Shown here: piece after piece, positions 35,004 to 42,378 of the stretch | Layout of the letters: each line of letters starts with the position of its first letter | How positions within the stretch are numbered: position 1 is the first letter of the stretch | DNA from: Pseudomonas sp. MIACH | Lineage (GTDB): Bacteria > Pseudomonadota > Gammaproteobacteria > Pseudomonadales > Pseudomonadaceae | Length of the DNA: 64,000 nucleotides | Direction of reading: 5' to 3' | Assembly: GCF_001269925.1 (NCBI RefSeq) | Contig: NZ_LHVO01000053.1 | Span: 248,001 to 312,000, forward strand | Made by a program: the position numbers and the translations under genes | Notes under the pieces: model-generated | The model's input: only the letters and a program-made list of their open reading frames with translations | What the model was told of the DNA's origin: nothing | Database searches by the model: none

Positions 35004-35195
35004 CAAATGTGGGAAGGGGCTTGCCCTAATGCCGGTCAGTTAAGCGTACTTCGCCTCCTGTAGGAGCGAGCTTGCTCGCGAAAAACGTCAACGATAACGC
35101 GTGCTTCCTGAATGAACGCGGCGCCTGTGAGTTTTTCGCGAGCAAGCTCGCTCCTACAAAAAGCCATAACTAGGGCTTGCCCCCTCCCACATTTG
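35004..35195. repeat. REPIN inserted in another REP element
   Basis: An outer pair (CAAATGTGGGAAGGGGCTTG at 35004 and GGGCTTGCCCCCTCCCAC near 35173) of the GTGGGAGGGGGC family encloses a complete inner REPIN of the TAGGAGCGAGC family at 35057-35159. The inner copy is related to that at 11982. No coding frame is interrupted. Confidence 0.8.
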
Positions 35196-35271
35196 GCCCA
35201 CATGCATTCAGATAGAACTTCTGCGCTCGCCCCCGCCTCATACCTGATAAGCCCATCGCCCCGGTCACCCC

Positions 35272-36276
35272 ATGGACCTTGTCATCGCCCGGCCGGAAGG
35301 CCTCTACTGCCCCGCCGGAGATTTCTACATCGATCCCTGGCGCCCGGTGGAACGCTCGGTCATCACCCACGCCCACGGCGACCACGCCCGCAGCGGTAAC
35401 CAGCACTACCTGGCCGCCGCCCCCGGCGAAGGCATCCTGCGCTCGCGCCTGGGCCAGGACATCAACCTGCAAACCCTGGCCTACGGCGAAAAACTCGTCC
35501 GCCACGGCGTGACCCTGAGCTTTCACCCAGCCGGGCATGTACTCGGCTCGGCCCAAGTGCGCCTGGAATACCAGGGCGAAGTCTGGGTGGCGTCCGGTGA
35601 CTACAAAGTGGAACCCGACGGCACCTGCGCGCCTTTCGAACCGGTGCGTTGCCATACCTTTATCACCGAATCCACCTTCGGCCTGCCGATCTACCGCTGG
35701 CAGCCCCAGGCGCAGATCTTTGCCGGGATCAACGACTGGTGGCAGGCCAATATCGCCGCCGGAAAAGCCAGCGTGTTGTTCTGTTACTCCTTCGGCAAAG
35801 CCCAGCGCATCCTGCATGGCATCGACGCCAGCATCGGTCCTATCCTCAGCCACGGCGCCGTCGAGCCGTTGAACCGGGTGTACCGCGAGGCCGGCATCTA
35901 CATCCCCGAAACCCTCTACGCCGGTGATTTCAAAAAGACCGACGCGCTGCTGCGCCAGGCCCTGATCATCGCCCCGCCGTCCGCTGGTGGCAGCAGTTGG
36001 ATCAAGCGCTTCGGCGATTACAGCGACGCCTTCGCCAGCGGCTGGATGCGCCTGCGCGGCACCCGGCGGCGGCGTGGGGTGGACCGAGGTTTCGTGCTGT
36101 CGGACCATGCCGACTGGCCCGGGCTGCTGTGGGCCATTGAGCAAACCGGTGCCGAGCGGGTGATGGTCACCCACGGTTCTGTCGGCGTATTGGTGCGCCA
36201 TCTGCGGGAAAAAGGCTTGGATGCCCAAGGCTTCACCACTGAATACGGCGATGACGAAGAAGAGGCTACGGCATGA
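35272..36276 (+). CDS. Ligase-associated DNA exonuclease (metallo-beta-lactamase fold)
   Basis: A 334-residue beta-CASP nuclease of the family found next to ATP-dependent DNA ligases and related to SNM1. The metal motif HAHGDH is at about residues 31-36, and FHPAGHVLGSAQV, TESTFGLPIYRW and VLSDHADWPGL follow in the order of the family. It is thought to trim DNA ends before ligation. It overlaps the ligase gene by 4 bp, so the two are probably made together. The partner helicase and phosphoesterase genes are at 42379 and 44859. Confidence 0.92.
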   Translation: MDLVIARPEGLYCPAGDFYIDPWRPVERSVITHAHGDHARSGNQHYLAAAPGEGILRSRLGQDINLQTLAYGEKLVRHGVTLSFHPAGHVLGSAQVRLEYQGEVWVASGDYKVEPDGTCAPFEPVRCHTFITESTFGLPIYRWQPQAQIFAGINDWWQANIAAGKASVLFCYSFGKAQRILHGIDASIGPILSHGAVEPLNRVYREAGIYIPETLYAGDFKKTDALLRQALIIAPPSAGGSSWIKRFGDYSDAFASGWMRLRGTRRRRGVDRGFVLSDHADWPGLLWAIEQTGAERVMVTHGSVGVLVRHLREKGLDAQGFTTEYGDDEEEATA

Positions 36277-37907
36277 AAGCTTTCGCCGAGCTGTACGCCA
36301 ACCTCGACGCCACTACCTCCAGTAATGCCAAGCTCGCGGCCCTGCAAGCCTACTTCCTGCAAGCGCCCCCGGAAGACGCCGCCTGGGCGGTGTATTTCCT
36401 GTCTGGCGGGCGCCCCCGGCAATTGGTGCCCACGCGCCTGCTGCGAGACATGGCCACCGAAGCGTCCGGCATCGAGCCGTGGCTGTTCGAAGAAAGCTAC
36501 CAGTCTGTAGGCGACCTGGCCGAGACGATTTCCCTGCTCCTGCCAGAATCCACCTACACCTCCGAGGACGGCCTGGCCGTATGGCTGGAAGAAAAACTCC
36601 TGCCGCTGCGTGGCCTGTCGCCCCTGGACCTGGCCGAACGGTTGCCGGCGTTATGGGCGCAACTGGACCAGCCGAGCCTGATGGTGTGCATCAAGTTGAT
36701 CACCGGCAGCTTTCGCGTCGGCGTGTCCAAATTGCTGGTCACCCGCGCGCTCGCGACCATGGCCGATCTCGACAGCAAGCGTGTGGCCCAGCGGCTGGTG
36801 GGCTACACCGATTTGTCCAACCGACCGACAGCCGAAGGCTACCTCAAGCTGATCGCCGCCGAATCATCCGACGAACATGCGCAACGAGGTGGACAGCCTT
36901 ATCCGTTTTTTCTGGCCCACGGGTTGTCGCAGCCGGTGGAGCAGTTCGACGCGTTGCTCGGCGCCCCCGCCGACTGGCAGGTGGAATGGAAGTGGGACGG
37001 CATTCGCGCGCAACTGGTCAAGCGCGAAGGCCGGCTGTGGGTCTGGTCGCGGGGCGAAGAGCTGGTGACCGAACGTTTTCCCGAACTGCACAGCCTGGTC
37101 AGTGGCCTGCCCGATGGCACGGTGATCGATGGCGAGATCGTGGTCTGGAAAGACGCGGTGCAACCCTTTGCCCTGCTGCAACAACGAATCGGCCGCAAGA
37201 CCTTGAGCAAAAAGGTGCTCGACGAGGCACCGGTCGCCGTACTGGCCTACGACCTGCTGGAACATCAGGGCGACGACTGGCGTAACCGCACCCTGGCCGA
37301 ACGCCGCGCGCAGCTTGAACAGGTTATCGCCCAGTGCAACCAACCTGTGCTTCTGCCCTCGCCACTGCTGACGGGCGCGACCTGGCAGGCGTTGGCCGAA
37401 CAACGCGAAGCGTCTCGCAGCCTCGGCGTGGAAGGCATGATGATCAAGAATCGACAAGGCCTCTACGGCGTGGGCCGCACCAAGGACATGGGCCTGTGGT
37501 GGAAGTGGAAAGTCGACCCCTTCAGTGTCGATGCGGTATTGATCTATGCCCAGCGCGGCCATGGTCGGCGCGCCAGCCTGTACAGCGACTACACCTTTGC
37601 CGTGTGGGATGGCCCGCCCGGCAGCGAACGTACGCTGGTGCCCTTCGCCAAGGCCTATTCGGGGCTGACCGATGAGGAAATGCGCAAGGTCGACGCCATC
37701 GTACGCAAGACCACCGTGGAGAAATTCGGTCCGGTCAGCAGCGTGACGCCCAGCATGGTGTTTGAGTTGGGGTTTGAAGGCATTGCGCTGTCCAAGCGAC
37801 ACAAGAGCGGGATTGCGGTGCGGTTCCCACGGATGTTGCGTTGGCGCCAGGACAAGGCGGTGGATGAGGCGGATAACCTTGCCACCCTGCAGGACTTACT
37901 GGCCTGA
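36273..37907 (+). CDS. ATP-dependent DNA ligase
   Basis: A 544-residue ATP-dependent ligase of the bacterial repair type. The first 200 residues are a helical DNA-binding domain (GVSKLLVTRALATMADLDSK). The catalytic Lys lies in EWKWDGIRAQL (KxDG motif I, about residue 243). DGEIVVWK is motif III, VEGMMIKN is motif IV and WWKWKVDP is motif V. An OB-fold domain ends the protein. It should seal nicks with ATP as cofactor, in addition to the essential NAD ligase of the cell. It forms a coupled pair with the exonuclease. Confidence 0.93.
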   Translation: MKAFAELYANLDATTSSNAKLAALQAYFLQAPPEDAAWAVYFLSGGRPRQLVPTRLLRDMATEASGIEPWLFEESYQSVGDLAETISLLLPESTYTSEDGLAVWLEEKLLPLRGLSPLDLAERLPALWAQLDQPSLMVCIKLITGSFRVGVSKLLVTRALATMADLDSKRVAQRLVGYTDLSNRPTAEGYLKLIAAESSDEHAQRGGQPYPFFLAHGLSQPVEQFDALLGAPADWQVEWKWDGIRAQLVKREGRLWVWSRGEELVTERFPELHSLVSGLPDGTVIDGEIVVWKDAVQPFALLQQRIGRKTLSKKVLDEAPVAVLAYDLLEHQGDDWRNRTLAERRAQLEQVIAQCNQPVLLPSPLLTGATWQALAEQREASRSLGVEGMMIKNRQGLYGVGRTKDMGLWWKWKVDPFSVDAVLIYAQRGHGRRASLYSDYTFAVWDGPPGSERTLVPFAKAYSGLTDEEMRKVDAIVRKTTVEKFGPVSSVTPSMVFELGFEGIALSKRHKSGIAVRFPRMLRWRQDKAVDEADNLATLQDLLA

Positions 37908-38142
37908 CACAGAACACCGGCCCTCCCCCACAAGTGGATCTGCAAATGTTCCGAAATGGTGCGCTCAATTTTCAGTGCCCACTTTCGGGCATCTCCTACA
38001 CTCAGGACTCCCTTGTCCCACCTTTTAAAACGCTCATTCGGAACTATGGTGCAGAAATTGCTACTTGTGATCCGTCTGACACCGTTCAGTAACAGTCCTA
38101 AACGCGCCACAAGCGCTTATCTTGGTTTCCAGGGATTAAATA

Positions 38143-38922
38143 ATGAAAAAAGCATTGCTGACCCTTTCTGCACTGGCTCTGTGCATGGCCGCAGGTACCG
38201 CGCTGGCCAAGGAATACAAGGAACTGCGTTTTGGTGTCGATCCGTCCTACGCGCCGTTCGAATCCAAGGCGGCCGACGGCAGCCTGGTGGGCTTCGATAT
38301 CGACCTGGGCAATGCGATCTGCGCCGAACTGAAAGTGAAGTGCAAGTGGGTCGAAAGTGACTTTGACGGCATGATTCCAGGCCTCAAAGCCAACAAGTTC
38401 GACGGTGTGATTTCGTCCATGACCGTGACCCCGGTGCGTGAAAAGGCCATCGACTTCTCCAGCGAACTGTTCTCCGGCCCGACCTCGCTGGTGTTCAAGA
38501 AAGGCGCGGGTTACTCGACGCCAGAGTCCCTCAAGGGTAAATCCGTGGGTTATGAGCAAGGCACCATCCAGGAAGCCTACGCCAAGGCTGTACTGGATAA
38601 AGCCGGTGTGACCACCAAGGCCTACGCCAACCAGGACCAGGTTTACGCTGACCTGACTTCCGGGCGTCTCGACGCTTCCGTGCAGGACATGCTGCAAGCC
38701 GAACTGGGCTTCTTGAAGTCCCCGGCCGGTGCCGGCTATGAAGTCAGCGCCGCCATCGATGACCCATTGCTGCCATCGAAAACCGCCATCGGTATCAAAA
38801 AAGGTAACACTGAACTGAAGGCCCTTTTGGATAAAGGTATCAAAGCGTTACACGATGATGGCACCTACGCCACCATCCAGAAGAAACACTTTGGCGATCT
38901 GAACCTGTACAGCGGCAAATAA
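38143..38922 (+). CDS. Basic amino-acid ABC transporter, periplasmic binding protein
   Basis: A 259-residue periplasmic receptor of the HisJ/ArgT/AotJ family for Arg, Lys, ornithine or His. Signal peptide MKKALLTLSALALCMAAGTALA. The family signature FGVDPSYAPFESKAADGSLVG, split here, and GFDIDLGNAICAELKVKC are followed by DFDGMIPGLKANKFD. One disulfide pair (CAELKVKC) is expected. It heads a J-Q-M-O-P operon like aot of P. aeruginosa. The argR regulator gene that ends the aot operon is not here, so this may be a paralogue. A strong terminator follows the gene. Confidence 0.9.
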   Translation: MKKALLTLSALALCMAAGTALAKEYKELRFGVDPSYAPFESKAADGSLVGFDIDLGNAICAELKVKCKWVESDFDGMIPGLKANKFDGVISSMTVTPVREKAIDFSSELFSGPTSLVFKKGAGYSTPESLKGKSVGYEQGTIQEAYAKAVLDKAGVTTKAYANQDQVYADLTSGRLDASVQDMLQAELGFLKSPAGAGYEVSAAIDDPLLPSKTAIGIKKGNTELKALLDKGIKALHDDGTYATIQKKHFGDLNLYSGK

Positions 38923-38930
38923 TGCCTGGG

Positions 38931-38960
38931 GCGCCCCTCCTGTGGAGGGGCGCTTTTTTA
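38931..38960 (+). terminator. Intra-operon intrinsic terminator after the binding-protein gene
   Basis: Perfect 10-bp stem GCGCCCCTCC / GGAGGGGCGC with a TGT loop, followed by TTTTTT. It is 8 bp beyond the receptor gene and 20 bp before the permease gene. It should keep downstream expression below that of the receptor. Confidence 0.92.
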
Positions 38961-38979
38961 TCGCCATAGGTCCTGATTT

Positions 38980-39708
38980 ATGTTCGAAGAACTGTTGCAA
39001 ACCCTCGGGCTGAGCGCACTCAGCTTGAAGGGTTTCGGCCCGTTGTTGCTGCAAGGCACCTGGATGACCATCAAGTTGTCGGTGCTGTCCCTGGCCGTCA
39101 GCGTATTGCTGGGCCTGCTCGGCGCCAGCGCCAAGCTCTCCAGCCTGCCCTTCCTGCGCATCCCCGCCCAGCTCTACACCACCCTGATTCGCGGTGTACC
39201 TGACCTGGTGCTGATGCTGCTGATTTTCTACAGCCTGCAAACCTGGCTCACCGGCCTGACCGACTTCATGGAATGGGAATACATCGAGATCGACCCATTC
39301 AGCGCCGGGGTGATCACCCTGGGCTTTATCTACGGTGCTTATTTCACCGAGACGTTTCGCGGCGCGATCCTCGCCGTCCCCCGTGGCCAGTTGGAAGCCG
39401 CCACGGCCTATGGCCTCAAGCGCGGGCAACGCTTTCGCTACGTGACCTTCCCGCAGATGATGCGCTTTGCCCTGCCGGGTATCGGCAACAACTGGATGGT
39501 GATGCTCAAGGCCACGGCCCTGGTGTCGATCATCGGTCTGGCGGACCTGGTCAAGGCCGCCCAGGATGCCGGCAAAAGCACCTACCAACTGTTCTATTTC
39601 CTGGTGCTCGCTGCGCTGATCTACCTGTTGATCACCAGCGCGTCCAACTTTGTCCTGCGTCGTCTTGAACGTCGCTACTCCGCAGGCTCACGGGAGGCGG
39701 TGCGATGA
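38980..39708 (+). CDS. Basic amino-acid ABC transporter permease, HisQ/AotQ type
   Basis: A 242-residue inner-membrane subunit of the transporter begun by the gene at 38143. Five spans are visible, beginning with LLLQGTWMTIKLSVLSLAVS. The EAA loop is in GQLEAATAYGLKRGQRFRYVTFPQMMR (read in pieces), which contacts the ATPase. It overlaps the next permease gene by 4 bp, so the two should form the heterodimer of the pore. It starts 20 bp after the intra-operon terminator. Confidence 0.92.
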   Translation: MFEELLQTLGLSALSLKGFGPLLLQGTWMTIKLSVLSLAVSVLLGLLGASAKLSSLPFLRIPAQLYTTLIRGVPDLVLMLLIFYSLQTWLTGLTDFMEWEYIEIDPFSAGVITLGFIYGAYFTETFRGAILAVPRGQLEAATAYGLKRGQRFRYVTFPQMMRFALPGIGNNWMVMLKATALVSIIGLADLVKAAQDAGKSTYQLFYFLVLAALIYLLITSASNFVLRRLERRYSAGSREAVR

Positions 39709-40415
39709 TCGAACTCTTGCAGGAATACTGGCGCCCTTTCCTTTATAGCGACGGCCAGCACATCACCGGCCTGGCCATGACCCTGTGGTTGCTCAGCGCC
39801 GCCCTGGTCATTGGCTTTGTGGTCTCGATCCCGCTGTCCATCGCCCGTGTATCGCGCAACCCGCTGGTACGCTGGCCGGTGCAGTTCTACACCTACCTGT
39901 TTCGTGGCACGCCGCTCTATATACAGTTGCTGATCTGCTACACCGGCATCTACAGCATTGCCGCCGTGCGTGAACAACCGGTGTTGGATGCGTTCTTTCG
40001 CGATGCGATGAACTGCACGATCCTGGCCTTCGCGCTCAACACCTGCGCCTACACCACGGAGATTTTCGCCGGGTCCATCCGCAGCATGGCCCACGGCGAA
40101 GTCGAGGCCGCCAAGGCCTATGGTTTAAGCGGCTGGAAGTTGTACGCCTACGTGATCATGCCGTCGGCCTTACGCCGCTCGCTGCCCTACTACAGCAACG
40201 AAGTGATCTTGATGCTGCACTCGACCACGGTAGCGTTTACCGCGACGATTCCAGACATCCTCAAGGTGGCGCGGGACGCCAACTCGGCCACGTTCATGAC
40301 GTTTCAATCATTCGGCATCGCCGCGCTGATCTACCTGACCGTGACCTTCGCCCTGGTCGGTCTGTTTCGTCTGGCAGAGCGCCGCTGGCTGGCGTTTCTC
40401 GGACCAAGCCATTAA
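39705..40415 (+). CDS. Basic amino-acid ABC transporter permease, HisM/AotM type
   Basis: A 236-residue inner-membrane permease, partner of the HisQ-like subunit. The first span reads LAMTLWLLSAALVIGFVVSI. RGTPLYIQLLICYTGIY and GEVEAAKAYGLSGWKLYAYV mark the family core and EAA loop. It shares about the same topology as its partner and overlaps it by 4 bp. The gene ends 9 bp before the AstE-like gene, which is uncommon in ABC operons but known for aot. Confidence 0.92.
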   Translation: MIELLQEYWRPFLYSDGQHITGLAMTLWLLSAALVIGFVVSIPLSIARVSRNPLVRWPVQFYTYLFRGTPLYIQLLICYTGIYSIAAVREQPVLDAFFRDAMNCTILAFALNTCAYTTEIFAGSIRSMAHGEVEAAKAYGLSGWKLYAYVIMPSALRRSLPYYSNEVILMLHSTTVAFTATIPDILKVARDANSATFMTFQSFGIAALIYLTVTFALVGLFRLAERRWLAFLGPSH

Positions 40416-40424
40416 GGAGCCTCC

Positions 40425-41543
40425 ATGCGTCATCAGGTACACGATCTGATCGCGCCGGTGCCAGGCACGGCGCGGCAGATTCACAGTTTTCACTTCGGTC
40501 CCGAGCGGGCCGCAGGCAAGGTCTATATCCAGTCGTCGCTGCATGCCGATGAACTGCCGGGCATGCTGGTGGCCTGGCACTTGAAGGTGCGCCTGGCTGA
40601 GCTGGCAGCCGCCGGGCGCCTGCGCGCCGAGATCGTGCTGGTGCCCATCGCCAACCCAGTGGGCCTGGAACAGGTGTTGATGGATATCCCCCTGGGCCGC
40701 TACGAGCTGGAAAGCGGGCAGAACTTCAATCGCCTGTTTGTTGACCTCAGCGAAACCGTCGGCAATCAGGTCGAGGACTTGCTTGGCGATGACCCACTGC
40801 ACAACGTCGACCTGATCCGCGCTGCCTTGATCCGCGCCCTGGCCGCGCAAACCGCCGAGACCCAGTTGCAATCCCAACGCCTGGTGCTGCAAAGCCTGGC
40901 CTGCGACGCCGACATGGTGTTGGACCTGCATTGCGACTTCGAAGCCGTGGCGCACCTGTACACCACGCCCGAAGCCTGGCCGAAGGTGGAACCGCTGGCA
41001 CGCTATATCGGCTCGGAGGCCAACCTGCTGGCAACAGACTCCGGCGGGCAATCCTTCGATGAGTGTTTCACCTTGGTGTGGTGGCAGTTACAGCAACGTT
41101 TCGGCGAACGCTTCCCGATCCCCATGGGCAGCTTTTCGGTGACCGTCGAGTTGCGCGGCCAGGGCGACGTCAACCATGGATTGGCCGCCCTCGACTGCCA
41201 GGCAATCATCGACTACCTGATCCACTTCGGCGCGATTGCCGGCGACGTAGCACCGCTGCCGCCACTCACCTACCCCGCTACGCCGCTGGCGGGCGTCGAA
41301 CCGGTGGCTACACCGGTGGGCGGCTTGCTGGTGTTCAGCGCCCTGCCCGGTGAATACCTGGAAGCCGGGCAGCTGATCGCCGAAATCATCGACCCTATTA
41401 CCGACCGCGTAACGCCTGTGCACTGCCAGAAGGCCGGCCTGCTTTACGCGCGTTCGCTGCGCCGCATGGCCACTGCCGGGATGGTCATCGGCCATGTCGC
41501 CGGCACCGAGGCCTACCGCAGCGGCTATCTACTTTCGCCTTGA
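40425..41543 (+). CDS. Succinylglutamate desuccinylase/aspartoacylase family protein
   Basis: A 372-residue zinc-peptidase-fold hydrolase of the AstE/AspA (M14) family, sitting between the permease and ATPase genes. The first metal motif is SSLHADELPGML (HxxE), and the second is in LDLHCDFEAVAHLY, where the His is likely the third ligand. ELRGQGDVNHGLA is a further conserved part. AotO of the P. aeruginosa arginine and ornithine transporter holds the same position, and its reaction is not known to me. It may trim an acylated or peptide-bound basic amino acid after import; that is inference. Confidence 0.85.
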   Translation: MRHQVHDLIAPVPGTARQIHSFHFGPERAAGKVYIQSSLHADELPGMLVAWHLKVRLAELAAAGRLRAEIVLVPIANPVGLEQVLMDIPLGRYELESGQNFNRLFVDLSETVGNQVEDLLGDDPLHNVDLIRAALIRALAAQTAETQLQSQRLVLQSLACDADMVLDLHCDFEAVAHLYTTPEAWPKVEPLARYIGSEANLLATDSGGQSFDECFTLVWWQLQQRFGERFPIPMGSFSVTVELRGQGDVNHGLAALDCQAIIDYLIHFGAIAGDVAPLPPLTYPATPLAGVEPVATPVGGLLVFSALPGEYLEAGQLIAEIIDPITDRVTPVHCQKAGLLYARSLRRMATAGMVIGHVAGTEAYRSGYLLSP

Positions 41544-41556
41544 GGATGCATGCCCC

Positions 41557-42321
41557 ATGTACAAATTGACCGTTGAAGGCCTGCATAAAAGCTATGGCGA
41601 CAATGAGGTGCTCAAAGGTGTCTCGCTCAAGGCCAAGACCGGTGACGTGATCAGCCTGATCGGCGCCAGCGGCTCGGGCAAGAGCACCTTTTTGCGCTGC
41701 ATCAACTTCCTGGAAACCCCCAACGACGGCGCCATGACCCTCGACGGCCAGCCGATCCGCATGGTCAGCGACCGCCACGGCATGCGCGTGGCCGACGATG
41801 CCGAACTGCAGCGCCTGCGCACACGGCTGGCGATGGTGTTCCAGCACTTCAACCTATGGAGCCATATGAGCGTGCTGGAAAACATCACCATGGCCCCGCG
41901 CCGGGTGCTGGGTTGCAGCAAGAAGGACGCCGAAGACCGCGCCCGCCGCTACCTGGACAAGGTGGGTTTACCGGCACGCGTAGCGGACCAATACCCGGCG
42001 TTTCTCTCCGGTGGCCAGCAGCAACGGGTGGCCATCGCCCGCGCCTTGGCCATGGAACCGGAAGTGATGCTGTTCGACGAACCCACCTCGGCCCTCGACC
42101 CGGAGCTGGTGGGTGAAGTGTTGAAGGTGATCCAGGGCCTGGCCGAGGAAGGCCGCACCATGATCATGGTCACCCACGAGATGAGCTTTGCGCGCAAGGT
42201 ATCCAGCCAGGTGTTGTTCCTGCACAAGGGCTTGGTGGAAGAACAAGGCGCACCTGAGGATGTACTCGGCAATCCGAAGAGCGAGCGCCTGCAACAGTTC
42301 CTGAGCGGCAATTTGAAGTAA
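41557..42321 (+). CDS. Basic amino-acid ABC transporter ATPase, HisP/AotP type
   Basis: A 254-residue cytosolic ATPase, last gene of the operon. Walker A is IGASGSGKST; MVFQHFNLWSHM is the Q-loop region. The signature is FLSGGQQQRVAIARAL, Walker B is VMLFDEPTSALDP and the switch His is in MVTHEMSFARK. I chose the ATG at 41557 (MYKLTVEGLHK); the longer frame would overlap the AstE-like gene and has no support. It ends 58 bp before the helicase gene, so the whole importer lies between the two halves of the ligase-associated repair set. Confidence 0.94.
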   Translation: MYKLTVEGLHKSYGDNEVLKGVSLKAKTGDVISLIGASGSGKSTFLRCINFLETPNDGAMTLDGQPIRMVSDRHGMRVADDAELQRLRTRLAMVFQHFNLWSHMSVLENITMAPRRVLGCSKKDAEDRARRYLDKVGLPARVADQYPAFLSGGQQQRVAIARALAMEPEVMLFDEPTSALDPELVGEVLKVIQGLAEEGRTMIMVTHEMSFARKVSSQVLFLHKGLVEEQGAPEDVLGNPKSERLQQFLSGNLK

Positions 42322-42378
42322 ACCTTTGCGACGCCTGGAGGGTCTGTGGAATAGGCCCTCCAGAGCGTTCGCTGCCGC

